DNA of 64,000 nucleotides from the NCBI GenBank assembly GCA_012295275.1, contig CM022668.1, forward strand, positions 1,309,137 through 1,373,136, given 5' to 3'. The notes under the pieces are model-generated. The model ran no database searches. It was given only the letters and a program-made list of their open reading frames with translations, and had not been told where the DNA came from. This document shows, in pieces, positions 35,202 through 48,700 of this stretch (the stretch's first letter is position 1; every line of letters begins with the position of its first letter). The translations under genes and the position numbers were made by a program. This DNA comes from Chrysomallon squamiferum (lineage: Eukaryota > Mollusca > Gastropoda > Neomphalida > Peltospiridae).

Positions 35202-38200
35202 TTAAATACAGGCTCAGCCAGTGGATACTGATAAAGCTGATGGAACTATTGTCAACATTCCTCCTGTTCCACTGACCAAGCTCACCCCAGCCACACCCAT
35301 CAAGGAACAACCAAAGGATAAACTCAGAGTTTTGGAACAGGTTGAGACTGCTGCCATGGAGACAGCAGCTGATAATTCAGGAAAGGCTGCAGACAAGACA
35401 GAGAAGATGGAGGAGAAGACAGCATCCAATATTTTGTCACAGGACGGAATACACGACCTCCTGTCCTACGAGTTTCTCGACCTGAGGGACAGAGGAACAC
35501 CAAAAGTTTCCCAAACAGCCACTCCTAATAACACACCATTAGGTTGAAGATTTTTTATATTATGTGTATATAGTGTGTTTTATATATTTACACTGGTAAA
35601 AATCAAGACTCAGAACTTTTGTATAAATACCTTATTGGTACAGGATGTTTTGCCTAGAGTTGTAGATTATGAACATCTTGAGCCTTTCTAGAGCATTCAT
35701 CTAACCACCAAACACATTCTTCACAAAATAAATTAAGGATACTGTTCAAAATCTTTCTCATAAAAGAAAGTTATTTTTACCAGCTTATCTGTGGTACCTG
35801 TGTTCTTTTTTGATTTTGTATATACATTGTGATATGATTTTATATCTTCATTTATTTAAAAAATGTATAGTTTGTTATTTTCCCTAAGTGACTTGTTATA
35901 ACAATCTCTTGTTAAAACGCAGAGGTTCTTTTCATTTCTTGTACTTTTTTATCTGATTTATAGAAACTATGCAGTTTTATTTGTTTATGTGTGTATGTGT
36001 GTATAAATTTAATTATTTTATATTTCTGTGACAGATGTGACCCCTCCCAAGTCTCCTGCTCCTGAGCCCTATCTCCAGTCTGAAGTTGTGTCTGATGCCA
36101 ATGCTGATGTTGAAATCAGTAAAGGTAAATGTTCTTTTAATATTTTGATTTGTCTTGATCAGTTAATTTTATTGGTGCTTTAAGCTATCTATGAATGCAG
36201 CTGAATTTAATTATGTTTTAAAACAATATTTTAGAGGGAAACTTGCTGAAATCACCAACCAATGAGCAGGTTCTTTCAAGCAGCAGCAGTTTGGAACTTC
36301 TGCCTGTAGAAGACAACCCAACTGACTTGTCAGACTACATCACTGAACGCATGGCTAGTCTTGAACTGAAGCCAGGTATGTAACTTGCTTTATTAGAAAC
36401 AATGTCTGATGTCATCTATATTCAGATGGTCATGAGAAACAGAGTATCAATATATAAACATAACTTTTTATTATCCATGAAAACAGTTTTCCATTAATAA
36501 ATATATTTATCAGTATTTGATTTAGAAACACATTGATGAAGGTTAGAACTTACTGGTAAGTCAACAAAGTAAGAATTAATGTAATAGTGTGTGTCTTTGT
36601 ATGATTACTTGAAAACAGTATTTCATTAATAAATATATTTAGATAGTAGTCTACAAAGTGTAAGAATTATTTTAAGAGAGAGTTTTTATTACAGAAGTGG
36701 AAGATGATGTGGAATCGTTCAGCAGTGGGTGTGACTATGACTCTGATCTCAGTGAAGACTACTGCATAGTCCCTCTGCCAGACTGCTTCGATACCACCAA
36801 ACCACTGACACGATCCACAATGGGCTTAGTTGATGATAATCAGAACACTATTGGATTACCAGGTCTACATTAAATAATAGATATAAAAAATATAAATAAT
36901 CAAAATTGTTAACTATATTACAGTAATATTTATATACTTTACAGACCATATATATCTATCTTTTTAAACAAACATTGGCTATTTCATATTGCAGTTATTA
37001 TTCTGTGTTATTGTTATTATTTATTATCACGTAAACTTTTCATTGATACTATCCAGTATTAGGTGTAAAGCTGATATTTTTATTTATTATCAGTAGTGTC
37101 CAAAAGTGTATTAGAGCTGAAACATGAAATAATTTCTTCAAATCATTTAAATTTGTTGACGTTGTTTATAGACAGCAACAAGTATACCGCTGGTGCTCAG
37201 CCGTCACTGGATGAGCTGCTGTCAACGTCAGGAGGCTCGCTGCAGGGGGCCCTGATGCAGCCCACCATAGCGGGAGGCAGCCCCCTGAACTCTGCTGACA
37301 GCAAGCCAGCGGAGGAAGACTGCAGTGAGGAGAACCAGGCAGAATGTGTGAAAAAAGAAGTATCAGAGAAACTCGAGCAGTTGGTTGATAGTGTGGAGCA
37401 GATGTCTAAAATTTCAAATGAGGAAGCTGTCGCTGATGCTTCTGTAGAACCTGAGTCTACTGGTATCAATAAGGATGCTGGTGCTCAAGATGAGAGTGAT
37501 AAAACTGTACCCGAAGAAGATGAAGCTGCTAAAAGCAACGACAGTCATGCGTATGTTCTGTTTTCACAAATCATACATCAGAAGACTAATTTTAATTTTC
37601 ACAGATCAATTTTTTTTTTTTACAAATTACATGAGTGAGTTAATATATAGAGCATCCTTATTTTAGATATTAATAAAATACAAACACATTATTTTTATGT
37701 TTAATCAGTTTTAAAATTGTTCTTTTTACTTGCAGAGCTACAGAATTCGTGAATCAGCTGATGCAGACAGCAATGTATGCTGCTGTGAAGGCAGGAGCTA
37801 AAGCATTCAGCACCACTAGAGGAGTTTTTAACACACTCCAAGCCAAACAGGTAATTGTCATCTTTTATATAACTTACAGGCCAGTATTCAAACTGATTGA
37901 TACTGTAAACATAATTCATGTGTTTGTCTTATTGAATGTAGAAATATTGAAGTATTTAGAAAAATAAATTAAAATTAAATTACTTACTTTATTTTAAAAC
38001 ATTTTTTATGCCTAACTTTATAAATCAAAACGTTTGTAAATTTTAAATAAAGACTTCTTTTAACTGTTTTCTTGCTGCAGTGGAAGCCCCCACAATCTAA
38101 CTATAAGCCTCCATCGAGTACTTGGACGCCTGCACCAGATAACTATGTCCCCCCACAGAGCAACTGGAAGCCCCCAGACAGCACTTGGACTCCTCCAGAG

Positions 38201-38374
38201 GAAACTGTATCAAGCAAACCAAGTCCTGATCCTTTGGATAGACTTGTGGAAATGGGTTTTGCCAACCGCCCTCGGAACAAAGAACTTCTAGCTAAACACA
38301 ATAACGACTTGGAGCCTGTACTACAGGAGCTGCTGCAGGAGAATGACAATGACTGGGCAAACAGAAGGTACTGA
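27331..38374 (+). CDS. NBR1: NBR1 selective-autophagy receptor
   Basis: Twenty exons: 27331-27441, 28237-28305, 29077-29118, 29542-29747, 30474-30567, 30774-30929, 31253-31424, 31994-32066, 32375-32575, 32719-32913, 34121-34250, 34407-34521, 34660-34793, 35212-35542, 36035-36124, 36235-36375, 36695-36862, 37172-37550, 37736-37850, 38081-38374. The 3216 coding bases give 1071 residues with every junction in phase (human about 966). Order: PB1 (about 1-87, acidic OPCA motif YQDDENDKITLSSDNEL); ZZ zinc finger (about 290-335, CDNC..CGNC..CCYC); coiled coil (about 375-430); four-tryptophan NBR1 domain (about 441-555; TWRMKNTGSHQWTN, MWGT, SHWKLF, VWCSI); LIR motif EDYCIVPLPDCFDT (about 774-787, the counterpart of the vertebrate EDYIII..); amphipathic helix in exon 19; Trp-Pro-Pro repeats; C-terminal UBA (VEMGF...LLAKHN). 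It links ubiquitinated cargo to Atg8-family proteins in the cytosol. Confidence 0.95.
27737..27783. repeat. (AAT)n microsatellite in NBR1 intron 1
   Basis: Pure AAT tract. Confidence 0.95.
28873..28908. repeat. (TG)n microsatellite in NBR1 intron 2
   Basis: Pure TG tract. A (CA)n tract also lies in intron 4 at about 30085-30126. Confidence 0.9.
32904..33600 (+). repeat. About 48-bp minisatellite at the NBR1 exon 10 donor
   Basis: Degenerate tandem units containing TCAAATACCCTTACCAGTAAGTT and TTCTAACCTTCAT blocks. The first block repeats the real exon 10 end and donor (TCAAATACCCGTACCA|GTAAGTT). I count about 17 further GTAAGT hexamers on the coding strand between 33000 and 33600. Confidence 0.9.
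35164..35197. repeat. (TA)n tract before NBR1 exon 14
   Basis: TA dinucleotide run ending about 14 bases before the exon 14 acceptor, replacing a normal polypyrimidine tract. Confidence 0.9.
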
Positions 38375-38683
38375 TACATCAGAGTGGAGACTGTAAATAT
38401 TTCAGGAGAGAGAGAACGATTTGTCTGGAATGATGTGAAGTGAAAGAAGATTTTTCTGTGTGTTTTTGCAAAATGGTTTGAAACAAAATATGTTTAATTT
38501 TTACATATCTATGTATTTTTATTAATATTGTTAATATTGCCTTTTGCTTCTTTGATATTTGTATGAGGTAATAGTGTTAAAAAAATTTGTTTGGAGAAAA
38601 ATTGTTTATTTCAATGATGTTCTGTTGATTTTTGAAAAAAAATTCTAACTTTATATTCGGATTTAGTTTTGTTTATGTATAAA

Positions 38684-38689
38684 AATAAA
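38684..38689 (+). terminator. NBR1 poly(A) signal
   Basis: AATAAA about 310 bases after the stop. Another AATAAA at 39187-39192 could give a longer 3' UTR. Confidence 0.55.
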
Positions 38690-38709
38690 GATTTAAAAAA
38701 TAACTTTTC

Positions 38710-41700
38710 ACAATATATTTTCCTTCTGATCAGCTACAGAAAGCAAAGTTTTCATTATATTTAATAAAAATGTAAACACAGTTATAGTGATAGTTTTATT
38801 TTGCGAATTTAAAAAAAAATAAATTCCTGCTATTTTATCTCATTTTATTTTTCTCTGAATAACAAACTTCCTATTGAAAATGGATTTTTGTTTTTCATTT
38901 ATTTTAATGTAAATATGTTAGTTTTTTAATTTGTGGTTTAGAGTAAAAATGTCATTTTTGTTATTGTCATGATGTATGAAGACTGTGATTATATAGACAT
39001 TTTAATTGATCATGTATTGTGATGCTCATGGATATGTAGTACATGAAACACATAGCACAACAACTGGATGATTAGAAATTGTGGAAATAGAATGGATGCT
39101 TGTTTCTTGATAATAATTTTATGTTATAATTTTTATCTTTTTTAAAATTAATATTGTAATTTTGCACTATTTGTTAACATTGTGATAATAAAATTATTAA
39201 GAAATATCTTTGGGAATAATATTTTAAGACAATGTATAAAAAATGATAATAATTAAAGAATATTAAGATGTAATGTGGAATTAACTGACTGATATGAAAT
39301 TACTGAAAACACTAAATGGGAGATGATAAATGACCTGAGACTATAGGAAAATTACTTGTTTAAAATGAGCATTTTATTGGTTTTAAAAAAAAAAAAAATG
39401 TAAAAGAACCTGAATCTGAAGTATATGGTTATGTATACAGAGGAATTTTAGTTTTATAAACCTATTTATTATTTAATGTTTTAAATATGTTTTCATTTTT
39501 CATTGCTTTTTATTCTCTTTGCTTAGTTAACTTTTTATAAACAGGATATTATTTCCCAGCTTTCATTTTGTATATTTTGCTTTCTATAAATACGAAGTCT
39601 TATGTTGTAGGATTAATTGCACTGTTAGTTAAATAGTTTTATTATTTATTGTTTGTGGGTTTGCTTTTTTTAATTGCATTCATTGATTTGTAAATAAACT
39701 TATAATACATATTGTAGCAGTATAACATATTCGTATGATATCTGTTCTATAAAATATAGAGTTTAAAGGTTTATTTCTGGAATATAAATTTTTCATAATA
39801 TATTAGTTATTATATTTTTCTAACAACAGCATTTCTTCCTGTGTATCTAATTGTTTTATTTTGGAGCAAATAAAATATATAAATATGTCAACTCTAAAAT
39901 GTAAAAAGAATTTCAACACACATTTAGAAACATCAAATTTAAAACACAATATTTTCATTGCTTTTTAACCAATAATTTATTTTTTATTATTTTTTTTTCA
40001 TAATTGCTAGTATATCCTTCGGAGTTATCTTGACAATGTGACAGGAAAGTTTTTTGAAAATGAGAGTAAAATTAACATGTTGAGCCAATAGGGAGAATTT
40101 GATCTGTGTATTAATGATGTGTTATAAAATATTCTTGGTAGTTGCAAAAAAAAAAGAGAAATGATTCTGTATCAACTTAGCAAATGTCTTCTCAATGTTT
40201 ACTGTTTGTGAAATGTTAGTGGTTGAAATCTGTGTTTGTCTAGTTATTATATTGATGTATGAATGTGTATGTTGTTTGAATTGAGCATGGAAAGAAATAT
40301 AGTGAGCTATACAATCAGGAAACAAACAGAATAATAATAATATTTAAATAGAGTAACACTTCATTATTGGAACTTCCTCACAGGCTGACCATTAGATATA
40401 ATACAAACACACAATTCATAATTCTCTTTAAATATTTCATTGGAAAAAATTCTGAATTAACATTTTATGAGCTTGGTGAGATTATTTTGAATAATGGTAA
40501 GTCAGTACAAGTACACTGACATCATTTTGCATATTCCAACTGCAATAGTATACAAAATTTCCTGTCTTATTAGAATCAGCAAAACAAACTACAAAGACAA
40601 CTCCAGCAGAAAACTTTTGGATGATAAACAGTTTGTAAGATTTTCTTGTGGTGACGGATGTGAAAGTTTGCATGTATGCACACCCACCTTTCCAAGGTAG
40701 GGGTCCTAGCAAAAATAGTGCTACACTGTACATAATGAAGAGGTATTGAGAATTGTATATTCACTGACACACAGCTGTGTGAATAGACATGATCAAGTAC
40801 CTTAATTATGTGAAAACTTATTTAATCTATTGTCTGTAATTTTGTATTGTTTCTCTTAGAACAGTTGTCTTCAGTTCTCTATACTTAGATAATGATGTTT
40901 TAACTGTGAGTGGGTGACCTTGTAATTTGACCTTCATTTTAGAGACAGTCTAATCTTTTGTCTCTGTTTTATTAAATATATTCATTTTTCTGTTCTGATG
41001 CTTCTAAAATATTATCTGAATAAACTCTTTTCAAAACAAAATGTTGTTTGTTTTTCAAATAATAGAATGAAAACTAGTTGGGCTGGTTTGTTTTGTGAAA
41101 TAAATTGTTATAAGTATATATCACATTTCTTTATGTTTATGCTTTTTTTTTTTGCTTTTTTTTTTAAATGTTTAAATATTACAAGAACACAAAAATGTTG
41201 ATATTATCAACATCTTTCAGTTCTTTATAGCAATATTTTTAAAAAGCTTTATATTTATTTTTTTAATTAAAAAGTATGATAAAAGTCTTACTTTTATTAT
41301 GTCTTACAGTAAATCTTATGCAGATAAAAAAAGTTTAGCACCAATTAAAAAAATGTGTTTTTTATGCAGCATATTGTTCAAATACAATTACATTGCATTC
41401 TAACCATTTTAATATGCGGTATCTTTAATCATGGTCCTTTGCTTCATATTCACGCAAGTATGGCTAGTGTGTACACTTCAGTCTACTGATCCAGTGTTTT
41501 TACCTTATTTATTCTTAACTCCAAATTAATATTTATGTTTCTGTGTTTATTTTTTGTTTGTTGTTATTTTATTGATATAATAATGCAGCAATAAACTTTG
41601 TTCAACCAATAGAAGTGGCTGGTTAATGACATTTAGTTCTGCATCATGGCAGTTCATGGACTTTGGATATGATTGTCATTGTCACCTTGAAGTGTACAGT

Positions 41701-42795
41701 GACACAGAATGTTTATCAGTTAAATCATGTTACATTTTAATGTTTGTGTCAGTGTTTCAGTCCATTAGAAACCATTAAACAATATTTCTCATTTTTATTT
41801 CTGTGATGGTAGGGTGTTGTTCAACTTATCCCCATTGCATGTTTAAAGTTCACATAGCACAAACAAGACTTGGATTTTGACTGTCCTAGCAATTTGCCAT
41901 GATGTAAAACTCCCAAACAGCTACTGCTTTTCATGTGAATCAGAATAAGAAATACAAAAAATTTAAAATTTGTTCTTTTGTCATTTATTTCACAAACCAT
42001 CATCACATTCTGAAAAACAAACTGTGAAAACTTAAATTCTAACTAAACAATAAATAAATATTGCCATAATATACTATTTCCAATGTTTATCTGCAACTAA
42101 TATGAGTAGTGAAGGCACACGAATGTTTCTGTAGAGAACATTTTGAAAATATATGTATATAAACAATCATTATAATCAGAAACTACATTGAAAAACCACC
42201 ACCCCTTCATTCCTGTGCCCTACACCACTTAGAACTACTAAGTTTGTTTCAGAGATAACACATATATTTTTTTTTACAAATTATTATACTATTAAGTTTT
42301 TTCAGAGATAACATATATATCTTTTTACACAAATAATGCTATGGTGGTATAAAATCAGTGTCTTTCTAACTGGTGTTACATAATAAAAAATATGTAATTG
42401 TAACCGATACAACCCAAAACACATTTTACCTTTTATACAATTCAAACATCCACACGTTATGCCAAATTCATGCAGTAAATTTTGTAAATCTATTTCTTTA
42501 TTTTTGTTAATTTATATCAAGAGTACTTATTTTAGTATTTTGAACAAGATTAATATATTTATAATCTAAACAAAATATTGAAATCCTGTCAAAAAAGTTG
42601 AGATTAATAAAAATGTAATTATAATCTATTTCACATTGTTCTTTTTTTCAAAATGTATTAATGTCAAGCACCACAATAATCACAGTGTTCTCTTTGTGAG
42701 AAAATAATTACACCTATCAGCTGTGGTTGAGGAAAATAAAATTAGTCAATTCCCAATTTACTGTCCTTGCATTATATCAATGGAGATTTAATCTG
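38710..42795. other. Tail-to-tail intergenic region, NBR1 and GRASP
   Basis: AT-rich sequence that probably holds the longer 3' UTRs of both genes. Several AATAAA hexamers occur on the plus strand, and an AAATAAAG on the minus strand near 42496. Short frames at 40122-40325, 40482-40770, 40998-41201 and 41821-42006 have no domain and are not called. Confidence 0.5.
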
Positions 42796-45700
42796 TTAAG
42801 AAGTTGCTGTAGCTATCCCAACTGGTGCCTCAGTGGCTGCTGTCACAGGTAACTCTGCAGGGTGTGTCTGTTCGTCATGCTGATGTGTATGTTCCTCATT
42901 AGATTTCACTGATGCCTGAGAGGAAGCCATATTAGCCATATGTTGAAGATCAGCAATATTTGTCACAGGAGCAGGCATTGGTAAATTCATAGGCATCTGT
43001 GTCATACCTGCTGCACAAAAGAGAAAAATTATGTTTAAAGTCCTGAGAGAAAAATTTATTAAGTTTTTATACATAGTTTAAATATGGCTGTATCAACCAT
43101 ATATTGTAAGAATTTTACATAATAATGTCTTCTGGTTAATTTATAAAATGCAAATTTAATTACTATGAGATAAAATAAAAATAAAATACAACTGTAGTTA
43201 TTCCAGAAAGGAACAGGATAAGAACATGCTATTAATGTAAAATTTGTGACAACAAAAACATATTTAATCCTTTTTTCTTTTTGGCTAAAATAAAAACAAG
43301 CTTTATATTAATAATATCGTTCATTCAAAGTATTTAAAAATGCTAATCAAGACTTGATGTTTCAGGATATAAGACGTACAACTAACTATGATTGTTTTAC
43401 CTGGGAAAGACATAGTTGTTCCTGCTGCTGTCATTGAAATAGGAGGCATTACAGGCTGTGGTAGTGAAGTCATGTCAGACAAATTAGGTAAACCTGGCAT
43501 CGTGCTAGGAGGAGGCAAATCTGTTAAACAAAGACACAAACTGTGTAACCACATGACTGTTGTGTTAGTAGGAAATCACATTAATTACTTCCTGTTGGAT
43601 TAAGTAATCCTCTAAAATCAAAAGGAAAAGAAATTCAATTGTTATGTTAACAGTAATGTTTCTAATGGTTCAACAGTATAATAGCAGAAGTGATATTTTA
43701 TCTCAGAACATAAAACAGAAAATAATATCACTGTGACAGTAAAAAATGACTAAGAAATTTGTCTCAGATTGACTTACTTGAACTGAAAACTGGGTTGGTA
43801 GCAGTGAAATTGGGGAGTGGGGCAGGTGCTGATGGGACAGTCATTCCAGGTAATGTAGAATTCTGAGGAATTACTGGTATTGTTGGCGATCCTAAACAGA
43901 AATACATATACATAACATAAACAGATGAATACATTGTTCACATCCACAATTATTATTTAATGAATTTAGAAACTTTGTTGCCATTTTCTTCTTAAAGTTC
44001 AGATGTAAAATGGGATGGGGAAAAAAAAAACCAACTGTTGCATGAATTCAAGATTCTTAAAAACATACTGCAGTATGTTTAGCAAAATGTCATTGATATT
44101 TTATGCAAAGTAACCATACACTGTTTAGTAATGTTATTTAATAAAGTATTTTAACCTGCATTGAGTGAAATATTCGCCATTCCTGAAGCAACACTTGCTG
44201 GAGATCCACTCAGTGGTACCTGTAAAGAAAACAATGTCGATTCTTTTCTAACTTTAAACACTGAAATCTAAATATGACAAAATGGAAAATTATGCTGTTC
44301 ACATTCTTATAGAATGATTTATCAAATTAAATTATATTGATCACTTTTTTTATATTTATAAATTAGTCAAATGTTAAAGATATTATTAAATTATACTAAT
44401 AGTAAATTATACCTCAGAAAATCCGTCAGTGCTTTTAGTTGGCACAGGACCAGCTTCAACTGAAACCTGGTGTCCAGATGGAAACTGGCGCTTTGGTATT
44501 CGATGCAGATATCCATATCCAATGTCACAGCCAAGACTGTAAAATAAATTTAAAAAATACAACAACTTCATACCACAACTGTTTCATAGACTGAAAGAAT
44601 CACAGAATGTTTGAAGGATTCATAAGCCATATATAACTTTTAACTACAAAACTTGTTATTATAGTGATTGCTAACAGCATTTGTTTTGTAATGATAACCT
44701 GAGACATTCACAAGAAAGTATTTCATAGCATCAGTAACAAAATTATCTAACAAAAATAAATTTATATATTCAATTTGCAACTATGCTTGATCTGTGCTAA
44801 AAACTAGAAAAACTAACCTTCCATTTCCACCCCACTCTCCATTGGGTGTGACAGTGACCTCTCTACATGAGTCTGAGTCAGTGTTGTACACATACAGTTT
44901 CAGCGGTTTAGCCTCATGAGATTCTATTAACGTAAACAAATCTTCAGACTGAAAATGAAATGATTAAAATATCAGACATCTCTTAAACAGAACATTAAAA
45001 CACACATAAAACAAGATATAAATAAAAAAATGACATCTAAAGCAAACTGGAGATGTCTGATGTCTGGTCATTAACAGATAATGCTGACAGAAGTTTCATT
45101 TTTTTCATCTTTTTTTCCCCAAGTTGCATTCTAAGATTATAATTTAATAAATTAAATGAAACAGTACTACAGTAAAACAATGAATACTACAAATAACAAA
45201 ATAATGTAATTAATGTAAATATATTGAATTTACACCATATTTTCACATCTTAAACTGCATACCTATACTGTTGTTTATCTACAAACAATAATTAATATAT
45301 AATAAATAACTTACTATATAATATAAACAATAAAAATAAATATCAATGAGAATTATTATTATACATTCCTCAAACTTTGCATTTCACCAGTTCAAGATGA
45401 TGTAACTGTGAACAGAAAATATGTTTTAAACTGAAGTATTGTCACTTATTTGTTATCGATGCAGATATGAAAAATATAGAATATTAAAAAAATAAGGAGA
45501 GTACTCTAACCTCATGGAGAACTGAATCAGCTCCAATCACATAATCTGTATTCGACTTCAAACCTGCTATGTCTGCAGGTGAATTTGGCTGCACTTCCTG
45601 CAAGGAACAATCAATCAACAGTATGACAAGTGATTAAAAATACAAAAGTACAATAAAATAAAATAAAATAAAATATTAAAAAATAAAAAGTAAATAAAAC

Positions 45701-48700
45701 AAATAAAAAAGTTATAAGAATAATTTCAGTATTTATAAAGTAATTTTGTCAGTCAATGAATGTTGTCTATATTAAGCCTCCAACTACAAAAACAATTATT
45801 TATTTCAGTATCCCTGTCCTAGATTGGAATTTAATACTGCTAAAAAAAAAATTTATTAAAAGCAAACATAATAAAATATTTACCAGTATATGCCAAACAT
45901 TTTCATTGGCTCCTTCAAATGAACAAAAGCTGAAACAAACATTAACATAAAATCATCATATATATTATTTAATGTTAGTGTCAGATTACATGTATCACTA
46001 ATTTGGATTAATTCAGAAAAAAATAATAATTAGTTTTAAATAAATAAAAATTTTAAATTAAAATAAATTTTGAATCTTACCCTCAAGTGTCAAAAAATAT
46101 ATCTATATTTTTATGCCAAACATAATATCAAACAAACGTTTTTAGAAACAACATACCTGAATAAAAAAGAAACTACCATATATACTTGTGTATAAGTCGA
46201 ATTTTTGGGGGACTATATTAAGGTAATATTTTGGGGGTCGACTTATACATAGGTAATGCTTTTGTAGCTGTTGCTGAAGAGTCGCCATTTTGACTATTTT
46301 TTGCTACGGGATGCATCTAAAATAATCGCAGTCTTTCAGCTTTTCAAAAATATAATTTTATTGTATGAAAAATTTGGAAAAATTAAATAACAAAACCAAA
46401 TATGAATGTAAAACATGATATTCTTCCATTTAATGACATAAAAATACATTTTAAAGCGAGAAAACCGTTAGTACGGCATTATGCCTTACGGCGTCTTGCA
46501 TGATCTAGGAATGCAGACTTCTCTGCCAAATTGCACTAAATATCGGTCCTAATTTCATAAACAAAACTCACTTGTGTAATTGTAAAGAATTTGGTGAAAT
46601 AATATTGCAATCATCATTAATATCCACTACCAACAAATCGAAAACAAACTAAATTTCTATAAACGTTCTGCAACAAAAATCAGTTCAACTTCTTGCCATA
46701 TTTGTTACTCTAGTCGGTTGCCAAGTGCGTGAAGCCTCGGCCAATTAGTGCACTAGGAATAGGATTGGGGGTGTGTCTTGTAGCAGAGTTTCGATAGAAA
46801 AAAATATTGCTGAGGTTCCGAAATTATCTTACTTTGAATTGCACATGCAAGTTACAGCTTGTGCAAGTTACGTTACAGTAGGCGTACAATGTAGGCCTTC
46901 ATGGCACTGTCACACTGGTCTAAAAATAGTGACGGTGCCTGGAATCTACAGTCGACTTATACACAAGTAATACCTAAAATGATGCAATTTTTGGTCTTAA
47001 AATACACATCGACTTATACATAAGGTTGCCTTGTACACAAGTATATACGGTAGTTTAAGAACTTATTAACTATATAATATCACTTACCGAATGCTGACAC
47101 CAAGCAGTCCCTGGCCACCCCAGTTGTGACTGGGTGTGATAGTGACCTCACGCACACCCTGCGTCTTACTGCTGTACACCGTCATCTTCACTGGCTTTTC
47201 TATATTTGCCTTTAGCAGCTCCTTCAATGTCTCATTATCTTGATTCTAAAACAGGTATCATAATGACTTTGTCGTGTTGTCACATTTAATAAAATAATGT
47301 AATATCATTATAGTTCATCCATAACTGCAACTTTATTTATCACACAAATAACCCAGATACTATAGTCATTCTAAACATAGTTTATCATCAAGTTAAAAAT
47401 TATCAATCTGAAAATAATTTTCAGTTAATCCAAAAAATCATTAGAATTTGTAACAATTCCAAATAAATCTATTCAAGAAAAAACTAAATTAGAACTGCTA
47501 TTACAGAAAAGGCAAGTAAATGCCAAAAAAAAAGCACCTTGAAACATTCGAATTATAATTTATTGTTTCAATTTCATAACATACCAGTCTTGTATTTCCT
47601 ATTGCCACTATGAAATCAAAAAAAGCTTCAAGACCAGCCTTGGATCCAGGTGAATTATCCTGAACCTTAAAAAGATAAGAATTCATTAAAGGAAATGAAT
47701 ACATTACACTAATATATATATATACATGCTGAATAGAAAAATACTGAAATCATTATATTTATGGAAAATTAGTTTATTAAAACTTAAATGTTAGTAATTT
47801 AAAAAAAAGAAAAAGTACACTTTTTTTTCACATTTACTTAAAAAATAAAAAAGAATTTAACATTTATTATAATAATAATAATAAATAAAGAAAGAAAAAA
47901 TTTTAATAGAGAAAAATCATTTGCTAACCTAATTTTTTTGATAAAAAAAAAATAAAAAAAAAAATATTGTTTTGATGCTAATGAGATTTTCTTTTGAACA
48001 TGATTCAACAGTACTGGGGGATATTTGTTTTAATTGTATACATGAAATTATTTTTGTCATGAAACCAAACACTTTATTTTTAAAATCATAAACTAGATTT
48101 TAAAACTTGTTAATGGCGGGACACAGAAACAGCACACCTTTTAGTGACCTTAGATTATTTTACTTTATCTGCTATTGTTTTTACATTTTACTTTATATTC
48201 TGTCAATCAAAATTATTTCTAATCAGTAAATTGTTAATTCAGTTATCTGAACCATTATCTTCATGCACTCAGTACTTTATTATTGAGATTTTGAGTGGTC
48301 TCACACTGGAGTTTGTTTTTCAAATAGCACAAAACTTGCACATTTTGGGAGCTTGGACCATTCCTACAAGAAACTAAGCATATAGTTAATGTATTCAATT
48401 TTTAATGTTTTCATAATCCATCTCTTGAACTGAATGAGTAAAGTGTTGAGGAACACTGGAGCTAGAGATCAATGTGAATAAATACATCAGATGCTTTCAT
48501 CTGAACACAATCATCCAATCAGGTTTTGTGCTGCAGATGACTGGTGGATGAGTGGAAACATCTGTTTTCCTTTGAACATCATGATTGAACAAAACAGTAA
48601 TTCCCATAACACAGGATTAATGGTTCCACTGTTAAATCATTTCCCATTGCCCCATGAAGCCACTAATTTTCAGTCAAACATTTTTCAGCTGTATGAGTTT

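Noticed and set aside
35214-35429. Antisense frame opposite NBR1 exon 14
   Set aside because: Shadow of the coding strand; NBR1 phases fix the sense frame.
46773-46970. 65-codon frame inside the MITE
   Set aside because: No transposase motif; element is too short and the frame looks incidental.
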